Shown here: positions 24,526 through 34,295 of the stretch, piece after piece
How the letters are laid out: every line of letters starts with the position of its first letter
How positions within the stretch are numbered: position 1 is the first letter of the stretch
Made by a program: the position numbers and the translations under genes
Assembly: GCF_032854445.1 (NCBI RefSeq)
Contig: NC_088301.1
Coordinates: 15,994,281 to 16,058,280 of the forward strand
From: Liolophura sinensis
Lineage: Eukaryota; Mollusca; Polyplacophora; Chitonida; Chitonidae
DNA length: 64,000 bases
Direction: 5' to 3'
The notes under the pieces: generated by a model
What the model was told of the DNA's origin: nothing
Databases searched by the model: none
Seen by the model: only the letters and a program-made list of their open reading frames with translations

Positions 24526-25527
24526 CTAAGGATCTATCTCGGCTTCGTTCCTACGAGTTAGGGTGAAAACAAAGGGGCCATGGGCTTCGTCTGCGACATG
24601 TACTCTAGAAGGTAAACAGCAAAACAACGTGCTCTTCGTCGCGTCTTTAAAATGCTTTATACGAAAGCCATAACAAACAGGATTTAGACAATAGTTCATG
24701 AGAAGGATACAAGCAACAATTTGATCCACAGTATCCATATGTGTTCTGTCTTCCTTGAAGAAGGAATGTATATACAGCGTAAGGGGTGAAGCGAAAAAAG
24801 ATATGAAGAAAACGCACAGAAGAAAGAAAAGTGCCACAGACGTTTTCGACTCTCTTCTTTTTTCCGGATCCAGTCGCAGGGAATTTTGACGTAGAAATTT
24901 AATGAGGCTTCCATAAAACCCAACAGCTATTACGAAGTATATGAAAACTAACAGACTCAGAATATAGTTGTTCAGCTTCTTTGTTTCGGTGACATCAGTT
25001 CTGGAGTTGCAGTATTCAGTGGTTGTATGAATCTCTGTAAAACTGTCTACCAGCACTGCACTTGTTATGGCGAATATCCACCCACCAACAATGTACAGTA
25101 AAACACGTCTCCTACTGAACCATTTGTTATATACAAACCTGGGCTTTGTAACGAGGAAATACCGGTTGCAGCTTGTGAGGCACTGTACTTGCATAGATAG
25201 ATGTGGAAGCAAAAACGCCAGTTTTGCTTCCAACTGACAGGAAACGACAGACGTCGTCCCGGCCGTCACTCGCAGGCTCCACGGAATGGAAAGACAGCAC
25301 ACTAATATGTCCACCGAGGCCAAATAACCAAGCAGATAGTATGAAACAGTCCTTAGTCGTTTCTGCTTGAAAAAAGACAGAATGAACAGCAAGTTGCTAA
25401 ATGTTCCGAAAATGGATATGCAACTACCCAAGATAACATATATTAGCAGGTTCTCGTCTGTTGTGTAATTCGTCAACGGTGGGAAATCTGAGGCGTTCAC
25501 TGTCGTGTTGGAGTTACTGGCTTTCAT
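24526..25527 (-). CDS. class A (rhodopsin-like) orphan GPCR, copy B
   Basis: Single-exon 333-residue receptor from the ATG at 25527, the inverted paralogue of copy A (10977-11978). Class A marks are retained: FSNLLFIL in TM1, LASVD in TM2, the VVSCQLE cysteine, CNRYFLVTK (NRY), GGWIFAI, EYCNS, ASPL in TM6 and NPVCYGF in TM7, then CC. By eye there are about 36 substitutions against copy A, grouped in TM2-TM3 (residues about 65-120), ECL2 and helix 8. The frame is intact, so it is probably functional. The 5' flank is shared with copy A over several hundred bases; the poly(A) signal of copy A is not conserved. Ligand unknown; chemosensory or peptide/amine signalling are guesses. Confidence 0.9.
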   Translation of the reverse strand: MKASNSNTTVNASDFPPLTNYTTDENLLIYVILGSCISIFGTFSNLLFILSFFKQKRLRTVSYYLLGYLASVDILVCCLSIPWSLRVTAGTTSVVSCQLEAKLAFLLPHLSMQVQCLTSCNRYFLVTKPRFVYNKWFSRRRVLLYIVGGWIFAITSAVLVDSFTEIHTTTEYCNSRTDVTETKKLNNYILSLLVFIYFVIAVGFYGSLIKFLRQNSLRLDPEKRRESKTSVALFFLLCVFFISFFASPLTLYIHSFFKEDRTHMDTVDQIVACILLMNYCLNPVCYGFRIKHFKDATKSTLFCCLPSRVHVADEAHGPFVFTLTRRNEAEIDP

Positions 25528-26061
25528 CGCGCATCTATCCACAATAGGCTGTTGCGTTCGCTGGTGCTCTTTGATTTGAGGGTCACACTCTTGCTCAACA
25601 GTCAGAATGGTTGTCAGAGGACAAACACAGTGGTTTTGTTATCGATAAGAGTAAGCGTTTATCACAATATCTAGCCCCAACAAGCGTATCAGTTATCCTT
25701 GTGATCTATCACTGATTAATGAAGGGTTCGTGCTCATTTTACTCTCTTCTTCCTTTCGAACAGCATGTAATTAATAATTACATCAGCCATCTGCGATCCG
25801 TGAAAACGCACAGCTGACTGGGCAAAATTTCCTTGCTCCATCCTTCAACAACATTCATCACATCTCTCAGCAAGAAAAGTCGCCCATTGACAAAAGCTGC
25901 AAATAGTCCGATTTCTATCGCTATAGCTACTTATGAAATGACATAGTCAAGTCCACTAATTAAAGAACTGGTAAAGATTAGCAATAGATTTGTGCTATGT
26001 CAGTTACGTTGTGAGATATGGTTTTAACATTTTTAAATACGCACATAAAATATTTTCACAT

Positions 26062-26831
26062 TTATTAATGATTAAAAAACAGTCTCATGCTGGATACTGG
26101 GCAGAGCTCAGCATGTTTCGACGAAGAGACATTAGTTATCTAAACTGCTATCGACTTAAATCTAAACCCTGTTTCTGAGACTGCCATGCATATTTGACAT
26201 TGTTTGCATTTTTTGCACAATATAACCTTCATAGAGGAATTTAGATATAGAACACAGTTTGCCATGTTCAAATCACCTAGATAATGCACAGCAGGCCTCC
26301 TGAGTTCACAAAGAGTGGACAACTTCCGTCTGCTATGCATTATCTAGGTGATTTGAACATGGCAAACTACGCTTTATTTCTATTCTAACATACAATTATG
26401 AAATAATCGGGCTATTAGGGGGAAAATAACACCGAAAACATTGACTCTCTCTATTTTGGTAATATGTAGCGGTCTACATCGTGTTGTTATGATTTTGGGC
26501 AGGTTCATACCAGTGGAATGGGTGGGAAATAAATTATCAAATCAGAGTGAGGCACGTGACAGTTATTAACCAATTGACGCGCATTTCGCGCCAGCACTTC
26601 TCCATTTCAGTTCAAGCTCTAAATTTGAACAAAACAGTTTTGCGACGACAGAGGAATGATGTTTTTAAGCAATTGAAGTCAAACTAACAAAAACTGTCAG
26701 AAGTAAGCGACTTATTTCGTGGAGATACTTGTAGATTCAGTTCAAGCTGCATTGGAAGGTGCTTCCTGAGATGATAGCTTTGCCGAGAATTTGATGACCA
26801 TGTGGTGCCGATTTCGGCGAATTCAGGCTTA
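26062..26831 (+). repeat. segment Q, right copy
   Basis: Inverted counterpart of 1562-2336 and direct counterpart, in part, of 36015-36472. It carries the foldback hairpin at 26256-26368. Only about 80 bp separates it from the right palindrome arm, so palindrome homology continues across this block. Confidence 0.85.
26256..26368. mobile_element. foldback hairpin (MITE-like), right copy
   Basis: Inverted copy of 2026-2138 with the same AGTTTGCC/GGCAAACT ends. The stem is about 39 bp and has one mismatch in the 'ataatgca' portion. It is absent from the third Q copy, which starts at 36015 just past the hairpin. Confidence 0.65.
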
Positions 26832-26841
26832 AGCGTACAAG

Positions 26842-27087
26842 CATGACAACGCCAGACCCCTTACAGCTCGAGTTGTGCAGAACGTCCTGGACGCCAACGA
26901 CGTCTACATCTTGACGTAGCCTGCACGTTCCCCTGATATGTCAACACAGAACACCTTTGGGATATTATGGGTCGTCGAGTAAAACTACGGCCACCCCTTG
27001 CAGCCAACCGACAACAACTGGCGTTCGGTCTCCAAGATGAATGGCAACGAATCCCACGTCATCTCATCAGACGGCGGACTTTTTCTG
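26842..27087 (+). pseudogene. Tc1-like transposase C-terminal relic, copy 1
   Basis: Reads HDNARPLTARVVQNVLDAND, then ARSPDM, and after a frameshift RPPLAANRQQLAFGLQ and DEWQRIPRHLIRRR. This is the last third of a Tc1 transposase, including the region of the final catalytic acidic residue, now broken by stops and a deletion. It starts where homology to the left Q copy stops. The direct copy is at 36482-36725. Confidence 0.75.
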
Positions 27088-28552
27088 TGCTGATCCCTCA
27101 TTGAATTCAATACATGGGTTAGTTCCCCTGTTCTTTTCACCTGTATTAATACACCCATGTTTCAATGCTTAGAAACAGCGTTGTTAGTGCTGTAATGCGG
27201 TACTCAAGAATGTTTCCCTCATACGACAGATGCCAGTATTATCTCTCACTTAAAGATGAAAACCAAATTGTAATTGTAAATACCTTAAACTGGATAATCT
27301 GATCCAATGTAAACGTGTTATGATTAACTCACTGAAGGGATTATCTGCTGGAAAGACATATCCTTCTGGGAAAAGTGGCTTAGTGTAAACATTTGTCTAT
27401 GAGCTGTTCAACGCTGCTTGTGCAGACCTCCTTCTCTACAGTGAATTTGGGTGTTGTAAACAAAAGCGTCAGCCTCAATCCCCCCCTCCCAACAGGGTGC
27501 CATTAGTGGAGAGGTTTATATACATATTTTCCTCTAAGAAATGTCAAAATAAATCAACAATATACACTTTCATGGAGCATTACAGTTTTAACATTTTACA
27601 GAAGTGTGAATATGCGGTGTCTCCCACTTGTGACTACGATTCGAAATTAATTCATTCGACTTATGCCTACCCAAGGGATTAAGACACCGCGTAAACTTCT
27701 CAGCGGAAGACTATAATCCGATTACCACCTGACTGTCGCTAAAATCTAGTCACTTGTCAGCATTCGCTCTAGTTTGAAAAGTGTTCACTTTTGTGTGAAT
27801 GTGAAATCTAATCCATCCGTGCCTTTGTACACGGACAGATGTTTCAATTCGTGTTTGGACCTACAAGGATTGGCATCAAAAGCTGACAGGAATGACGCGC
27901 AAAACCCATCCGAAAATATTCGAATTCATTCACACCATAAAGCAGGAATAGGCAGCCATTGAGGTTAATGTTCTATAGTTTGAAGGCAGTGCTGCAAATT
28001 TTCCTCGTGTTAAAAATGTACTTTGTGAAAGAAAATGTGTTGAATGCAATGAAGTTTAGGACGAATATAATTTTTTTATAGAAGCATACACTTTTTGAGT
28101 ATCTTAACAATATTTATTTAAGCGTTTCCGGAAACATCCTGCTGAGGCAAAATGTGACAACTCACAATTGCTTAGAAGTATATCTTTTCCAAGCCTTCAA
28201 TTTGTACTAGCGTGTGAATTATGATAGGGTAGTTTTCTCCCACTGATTCTGTATTTGTATTTCAAATATGCATGTATGTCCGCCATCAATGTATGTAAAA
28301 TGAATTAGGATGCATATTCTTGGGCAGAGTGCCTTCCAGTAATAACGTTCATTCATTATATTCTTAACATCACATGTGTGATCAAAGCACGCCCACAACG
28401 ATAATCGATGGCAAGGCCCACCTTACTTGCTCTCTGCTCGCCAATCGGCGTATGCCCCTTGAGTCATTACCAGCGTGCACACTGAAGTGTTGGCTCACTC
28501 TCTGCATATAGCATCAGACAACATAAACCTCACTCTGCGCAGAAATCCTTCC

Positions 28553-29629
28553 ATGAAATTCGTGACATTTGTAAACGTCATGAACTTCAGCCAGCTGATC
28601 GAGAATAACCTTAACACAACTTCATATTTCTCGGATTTACCTGCTGTGGTGCGAAAAAGAGGTGCAACCTACCTTCTGTTCTACTTCATTGTGGCCGGAT
28701 CCATAGGTATTTTCGGTACATTGGGCAACCTGTTGTTTATTCTTAGCATTTTTAAGGAAAAACGGCTGCGAACTGTTTCAAACTATCTTATTGGCCATTT
28801 GGCTTTTGTGGATATGTTGACATGCTGTTTGGTTATTCCGTGGAACATGTATCTCACAGCAGGGACAGAGTCCATTTTGTCTTGCCAGCTTGGAACTAGA
28901 ACGTTTTCTCTCTTTCCACACCTCTCGATGCAAACCCAGTGCATTATAAGTTGCAACAGATATTTCCTCGTCACAAAAGCCAGGTTTGTATACAGGAAAT
29001 GGTTTAGCGGAAGATTTGTGTTGGCATATCTCGCCGCAGGGTGGACATTTGCTATAACTATTGTAATTCTAATGGTCAGCATTGAGAAACCTTTGGACAA
29101 GAACATTGTGTACTGTGACAATAGTACGGATATCACTGGCACCAGAATGTTAAATTACTACGTTTTGGGCTTGCTTAGCTTTGTGTACTTTGTTATTGCC
29201 ATTGTGTATTATGGAAAGCTCATTTGGTTCGTGCGTCGCTGTCCATTGCAATTAGACCTCGTTAAGAAAAGAGAATCAAAGACGTCCATGACACTTTTGT
29301 TTCTCTTGTCTATATTCGCTATATCGTTACTTTTTTCACCGGTTATCCTCTATCTGAATTCCATATTCAAGGACGACGACAACCGATCTTCTTTGGATGC
29401 CGTCGCCCAAATTGTTGCCTGTGTTTTGCTGATTAACTATTGTGTGAATCCCGTATTCTATGGATTTAAGATTAGATATTTTAAAGAAACGGTTAAAAGC
29501 ATGTTATATCCTTGTCGTGCTGCGAGTGTGAGTCCAAGAGATGACATCCACGGCCCATTTGTAATTAATCTACAGCGAAGGTCTGAACCAACAGATGAGG
29601 CACTATCAAATCTCCAACGGAATACGTAA
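28553..29629 (+). CDS. class A (rhodopsin-like) orphan GPCR, copy C
   Basis: Single-exon receptor of 358 residues from the ATG at 28553; the frame opens 26 codons earlier at a GTG, rejected. Predicted plasma-membrane seven-helix protein. It has LGNLLFIL (TM1 N), LAFVD (TM2), the ILSCQLG cysteine, CNRYFLVTK (NRY for DRY), AAGWTFAI (TM4), VYCDNST (ECL2 cysteine with a sequon), FSPVIL (TM6 proline, no CWxP Trp), NPVFYGF (NPxxY) and a PCR motif after helix 8. The N terminus has an NTT sequon. It is about half identical to copies A and B and about 97% identical to copy D. Pro-rich or basic effector motifs are not seen. A Val-Ala replaces Val-Asp just before QIVAC in TM7, unlike the other three copies. 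AATAAA at 29788-29793. Confidence 0.9.
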   Translation: MKFVTFVNVMNFSQLIENNLNTTSYFSDLPAVVRKRGATYLLFYFIVAGSIGIFGTLGNLLFILSIFKEKRLRTVSNYLIGHLAFVDMLTCCLVIPWNMYLTAGTESILSCQLGTRTFSLFPHLSMQTQCIISCNRYFLVTKARFVYRKWFSGRFVLAYLAAGWTFAITIVILMVSIEKPLDKNIVYCDNSTDITGTRMLNYYVLGLLSFVYFVIAIVYYGKLIWFVRRCPLQLDLVKKRESKTSMTLLFLLSIFAISLLFSPVILYLNSIFKDDDNRSSLDAVAQIVACVLLINYCVNPVFYGFKIRYFKETVKSMLYPCRAASVSPRDDIHGPFVINLQRRSEPTDEALSNLQRNT

Positions 29630-29787
29630 GCTGTAAAAGTGCTTGGATAAACTCGATTTGACTACAAAGCGACATCAGCTGAAGATAGATAATGCAATTC
29701 ACTTCCAATGTTGAGTTAGTCTTACGAGCGAGGAAGGCGGGGAAAAGAAGCTATGTATCCACAGAGACAGTGTCACAAATTCCTCAC

Positions 29788-29793
29788 AATAAA
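29788..29793 (+). promoter_or_regulatory. candidate poly(A) signal of GPCR copy C
   Basis: AATAAA about 160 bases after the stop, conserved at 41216-41221 behind copy D. A second AATAAATAAA-like run follows at about 29820. Confidence 0.4.
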
Positions 29794-30692
29794 CGTTAAT
29801 ACACATTCATTGTTTGGGAAATAAATAAACTTGTAAATTAATACACTGTTATGTATGACTATTTAACGTTTTCATGTACTGTTAGTCTGCGGACCTTTGT
29901 GAAATTTTGTTTATTTACTGGTTTTAGGGCCACTTTCCTGGCGGATATCGTGGCCCATCAAATAAGTGTTTTATTTTTTTTTTTAACACATGAATATTTT
30001 GGTTACATAACAGCAGTGCGTTGGTATACTATTTACATATGTACATGAGTCAATTGGTGGGATTAACCTCTTTGTTGTAGCATATTACAGCTTATTGTAT
30101 AGGTTCAAATGCTGCCATGGTCATTTAACAGAAAGGGGATATATAATAAGCTCTTTACAGAGATTAACGTTATCTTTACATTAGAAATACATAGATCTGC
30201 ATTAAAGAATTACAATGAGTTGCCTATACAGAAATTTACACAGAGAGAAAACAACAGTAGTGCCTTTATTTATTGGTTAACAGTTTTGTTCTCTTGCTTC
30301 CTCCTCAGTGGCGTGGAGTTAAGGAGCTCCCGCCACTTATACCGGACGCCGTCCAGGAAAAACCAGCGTACTGGAAACCTGTGCCTGTAACAGGTGCGAC
30401 AAGTATAAATGAGGAGCAAGGATGTCAAGCCTCATCCACTTAGTTGAAGCAAGAGATAGTCCTATTGTCATGATGTCTTTCATGTTTCTGGTCTTCGTTT
30501 CCTGGTTGTTAAGTTTCTTTGGTCCCATGGGTCTTCTTATTGTTTTCCCTGTCTTCTTCTTTAATTGATTTCCTTCTCTATTTCCAATTTTTATTTGTGG
30601 TCTCCCATGGCGGCGCAGACAGCACGTTTCATAGACCGGTAGAACAGTTCCTGGCCTAGAGTGTTTAGGTGCACTCCGTCGTTGGTTAGAAT

Positions 30693-30979
30693 TTACTTTT
30701 GTGGTCGGATCAGTCCCCGGCGTCTCCAGAAGGTGGCCAATTGGTTGTTTGTCAACTTCTTGTTAATTTCATGGATTTTTGTATTATAAATGTGGACCGA
30801 AATTCGCCGAGTTACCTGACGGTAAAGAAGCTGGCTGATGTAGATCCTTGGAATTTGGAATTTCGATTTAAGTGCACCAACATAGTCTAAAATATCAGCG
30901 CAAATTGCTGCTGCTGATTTGTGAGAGTCCGCATCGTTTCCCCCAATGTGGAGGATAACTAGGTCAGGTTTTGTCACCT
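30693..30979 (-). pseudogene. truncated SGNH hydrolase copy
   Basis: Starts within the domain at TKPDLVILHIGGND (block III) and runs to RPQK followed by a stop where the intact copy has Gln. The same frame after the stop still reads ILTNDGVHLN (catalytic Asp and His). The N-terminal serine block is missing because the copy is 5'-truncated at 30979. It is otherwise nearly identical to 31677-32243, so this copy is recent. Confidence 0.8.
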
Positions 30980-31676
30980 TTGTGAAATTTTTTGTTTATT
31001 TACTGGTTTTAGGGCCACTTTCCTGGCGGATATCGTGGCCCATCAAATCAGTGTTTTATTATTTTTTTTTAACACATGAATATTTTGGTTACATAACAGC
31101 AGTGCGTTGGTATACTATTTACATATGTACATGAGTCAATTAGTGGGATTAACCTCTTTGTGGTAGCATGTTACAGCTTATTCTATAGGTTCAAATGCTA
31201 CCATGGTTATTTAACAGAAAGGGGATAAATAGTAAGCTATTTACAGGGATTAACGTTATCTTTACATTAGAAATACATAGATCTGCATTAAAAAATTACA
31301 ATGAGTTGCCTATACAGAAATTTACACAGAGAGAAAACAACAGTAGTGCCTTTATTTATTGGTTAACAGTTTTGTTCTCTTGCTTCCTCCTCTGTGGCGT
31401 GGAGTTAAGGAGCTCCCGCCACTTATACCGGACGCCGTCCAGGAAAAACCAGCGTACTGGAAACCTGTGCCTGTAACAGGTGCGACAAGTATAAATGAGG
31501 AGCAAGGATGTCAGGCCTCATCCACTTAGTTGAAGCAAGAGATAGTCCTATTGTCATGATGTCTTTCATGTTTCTGGTCTTCGTTTCCTGGTTGTTAAGT
31601 TTCTTTGGTCCCATGAGTCTTCTTATTGTTTTCCCTGTCTTCTTCTTTAATTGATTTCCTTCTCTATTTCCAATTT

Positions 31677-32243
31677 TTATTTTTGGCCTCCCATGGCGGC
31701 GCAGACAGCACGTTTCATAGACCGGTAGAACAGTTCCCGGCCTAGAGTGTTTAGGTGCACTCCGTCGTTGGTTAGAATTTGTTTTTGTGGTCGGATCAGT
31801 CCCCGGTGTCTCCAGAAGGTGGCCAATTGATTGTTTGTCAGCTTCTTGTTAATTTCATGGATTTTTGTATTATAAATGTGGACCGAAATTGGCCGAGTTA
31901 CCTGACGGTAAAGAAGCTGGCTGATGTAGATCCTTGGAATTTGGAATTTCACTTTAAGTGCACCAACATAGTCTAAAATATCAGCGCAAATTGCTGCTGC
32001 TGATTTGTGAGAGTCCGCATCGTTTCCCCCAATGTGAAGGATAACTAGGTCAGGTTTTGTCTCCTGAAGGAGACTTTCCAATCTTCCAGAGCATCTAAGT
32101 GTCCCAACTCTAGCTCCCCCAATGCCAAAAAACCGAATGTCCTGGCCTGTTCCAAAGTCGATTCTAGAGTTTGGGATCGAATTTCGAAGGATACTATTCT
32201 CCAGTCTATGAACGTAACTGCTGCCGATAATAAAGATTTTCAT
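31677..32243 (-). CDS. mobile-element SGNH (GDSL-like) hydrolase
   Basis: 188 residues from the ATG at 32243; the open frame extends upstream without a better start. SGNH family blocks are visible: block I FIIGSSYVHRL with the nucleophile Ser at 8 or 9, block II glycine in GIGGARVG (40-47), block III GGND (72-75) and block V NDGVHLN with Asp160 and His163. Members hydrolyse esters. In CR1-like LINEs an esterase sits in ORF1, upstream of RT; here it lies downstream of RNase H, about 610 bp past its stop. The frame is intact and all catalytic residues are present. After the stop, another frame stays open for about 90 lysine-rich codons (to about 31423) and is similar in all three copies. Its role in transposition is unknown. 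Confidence 0.75.
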   Translation of the reverse strand: MKIFIIGSSYVHRLENSILRNSIPNSRIDFGTGQDIRFFGIGGARVGTLRCSGRLESLLQETKPDLVILHIGGNDADSHKSAAAICADILDYVGALKVKFQIPRIYISQLLYRQVTRPISVHIYNTKIHEINKKLTNNQLATFWRHRGLIRPQKQILTNDGVHLNTLGRELFYRSMKRAVCAAMGGQK

Positions 32244-32623
32244 CCTTTTTTTTTTTTTTCCCTGTGAAAACAAATAGAGAAAACAAATATACAAGATAGT
32301 TGTATTTTTGATTTGCGAAGGGGTTTTGTTTATGAGATAATGTATATCTTAAGCAAGAAAATATTTGATAAAACAGATATTTAGGAGCAAATTAGTGGTA
32401 TACCTACCAATCAGAAATTGATAGAGGGTCTGCCCTCGTATGATATATACACATTTGTAAATAAATAGAAAATAAATATCAACTAATAAGAATAGATAAA
32501 TAACAACAAATAAGAGGGCAGATTAGTTAATGGAGAAATATTATTAATTACTACAGTTATCAACTTTTGTGGTTACATTGTTTTCGTGTGCTATGTTTTT
32601 GCAGATTGGTTTCATGGACGTTT

Positions 32624-32836
32624 TATCGGCCCTCAAGATCAAGGTATCGCCGATATAGTTGGGGATAAAGTTGTAGGGAGGAATTATGTATCTGTGGAAT
32701 AAACGGCCCTCAAAATCAAGGTATCGCCGTTGTTAGTATATGTGTAATTACGGAGAATGCACCGTTTTTAATCAGAGAAGGTGACGTATTTTTTCACCAG
32801 AACAGAAACGGCCCTCAGAATCAAGGTATCGCCGTT
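32624..32836 (-). promoter_or_regulatory. three covarying hairpins between RNase H and SGNH frames
   Basis: Three copies of a 30-32-base motif at 32624-32655, 32702-32731 and 32807-32836. Each has an 18-nt loop of nearly constant sequence (plus strand CCTCAAGATCAAGGTATC). The stems differ in a compensated way: TATCGGC/GCCGATA in the first and AACGGC/GCCGTT in the other two. A second copy of the element (45979-46180) keeps the first stem intact. The paired changes suggest an RNA structure; a translation-start, packaging or RT-recognition role is only a guess. Confidence 0.65.
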
Positions 32837-32855
32837 GTTGGTCAATTGTGTTTTA

Positions 32856-34295
32856 TCAGATTCGGCTTTCGTAACCCGTCGATTTGATGTATTCTTTTAG
32901 TAAGGAGAATATTTGTGCTCTCAGGTGTGGTTTGGGGTTAAGGATAGTCTGAAGGTCAAGTTCACATTTGTAGATTTGCAGGCATTCTGCCAATCGTCTT
33001 CGTTCTTTACTGTGTTTAATACATTGTAGCAAATAGTGCTCTATGGTTTCATCATGCTCTTGACAGGCTGGGCAAGTTGGTGAAGAATTTTGGATTATAG
33101 TTGCTAGATGTGCTTTGAGCCCTGTTTTCCCTAGTCTCAGGCGTGATATGTTTTTGTCATCTTGGTTATTCAATAATTGGAACGAATTTAATTTTGTAAT
33201 CGTTCCGTTTAATATTTTATAGTGCCACCGTCCGCGGGATTCTTTATCCCATTCCTCTTTCCACTGATTGTTAATTTGGGTATTGATCAATGTATATATT
33301 TCATTTTGGCTCAGGGGGACGTCTATATCTTGTTCATATTTTCGTAGGCTCGATTTTGCTGCCTGATCTGCAATTTCATTTCCTCGAATATTAACGTGCG
33401 CTGGAACCCATGCTAGAGTCAGGTCGGTTTTTTGTTTCTGTATTTTGTCAGTTAGCGAGATTATTTCTTGTAGGAGGTCTGGTCTACTCTCAGATTTGGA
33501 GTTTTGGATGGAAATTATACCGCTGAGGGAGTCGCTTAGTATGGCTACTCGGTTTGGTTTGTTCTCAAGAATCCATTGTAGTGCCATTGTAATTGCAACT
33601 AATTCACTAGTATAGACGGAGAGGTGGTTGGGTAGTTTATAGTTTTTAACTATGTTTAGATCTGGTATTGCAAATGATGATCCAGTGTGACCCTGCACAT
33701 TTTTAGATCCGTCAGTATATATTTTTAGATGACCGTTGTAGTGTTCGTGGAAGTGTTCTAAGGCTTGAGCTTTGATATATACTGGGTTTTCCAGTTTTGA
33801 AATTTGGTCGTGGAGTGCAATGTCTATTTGGGGAGTTTGCAATAGCCACGGGGGTTGTTGATATACATTTTCTTGTTGCTTTGGCAAGGCAATGTCATAT
33901 TTGCAAAGTAGTCTGTTGATTTCATATCCTATTGGAGCTGAGTGTTTTGTCCATTTTTTTGCCAGATATTCATATTCAGAATATGGGAGGATTAGATTGT
34001 AACATGGATGTGTATTACCGTAAGCGCTTATTTTTCCTGCATATTTGAGGGTTAGTTGTTCTCTTCTAAGGTGAAGGGGTTTTTCAAGTGTTTCTACTTG
34101 GAGACTGCAAAGCGAAGTGCCTTTGAAGGCTCCTGTTGCTACTTTTAAGGCAGAATATTGAATACTATCAATTCGCTGTAGTAGAGTTTTGGAGTTTTGG
34201 AGTTTTGTGAAAGCATAACAGGCCCTGTTATATATGTACAGCGCGGACCTGATGGAAAGCACATTGTTCAATGCTTTGTTTATTTCACTGGCTGT
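32856..34295 (-). CDS. LINE-type RT thumb plus RNase H (5'-truncated ORF)
   Basis: About 479 codons, opening right after a stop with no ATG before the RNase H domain, so this is probably the tail of an ORF2 that has lost its RT. The first ~130 residues match the region after RT in Jockey/I-type LINEs (KTLLQRIDSIQYSALKVATG, LQVETLEKPLHLRREQL). RNase H has all four acidic/histidine landmarks: IYTDGSK, TSELVAITMALQ, AILSDSLSG and WVPAHVNIRGNEIADQAAK. The C terminus has CPACQEHDETIEHYLLQC, the usual zinc-binding end of such ORFs. The RNase H fold would digest RNA in RNA:DNA hybrids. The frame is intact over its whole length, which suggests recent activity or selection. Confidence 0.8.
   Translation of the reverse strand, partial: TASEINKALNNVLSIRSALYIYNRACYAFTKLQNSKTLLQRIDSIQYSALKVATGAFKGTSLCSLQVETLEKPLHLRREQLTLKYAGKISAYGNTHPCYNLILPYSEYEYLAKKWTKHSAPIGYEINRLLCKYDIALPKQQENVYQQPPWLLQTPQIDIALHDQISKLENPVYIKAQALEHFHEHYNGHLKIYTDGSKNVQGHTGSSFAIPDLNIVKNYKLPNHLSVYTSELVAITMALQWILENKPNRVAILSDSLSGIISIQNSKSESRPDLLQEIISLTDKIQKQKTDLTLAWVPAHVNIRGNEIADQAAKSSLRKYEQDIDVPLSQNEIYTLINTQINNQWKEEWDKESRGRWHYKILNGTITKLNSFQLLNNQDDKNISRLRLGKTGLKAHLATIIQNSSPTCPACQEHDETIEHYLLQCIKHSKERRRLAECLQIYKCELDLQTILNPKPHLRAQIFSLLKEYIKSTGYESRI

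Larger units (their letters stand above)
27088..29842 (+). repeat. segment R, copy 1 (segmental duplication)
   Basis: Direct duplicate of 37707-41274. Both run from 'ctgatccctcattgaattc' to 'gtaaattaatacac' and are a few percent diverged. Copy 2 has an extra 809-bp block (38613-39421). The segment includes the GPCR gene with its 5' and 3' flanks. Apart from that gene the segment shows no other coding region. Confidence 0.9.
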
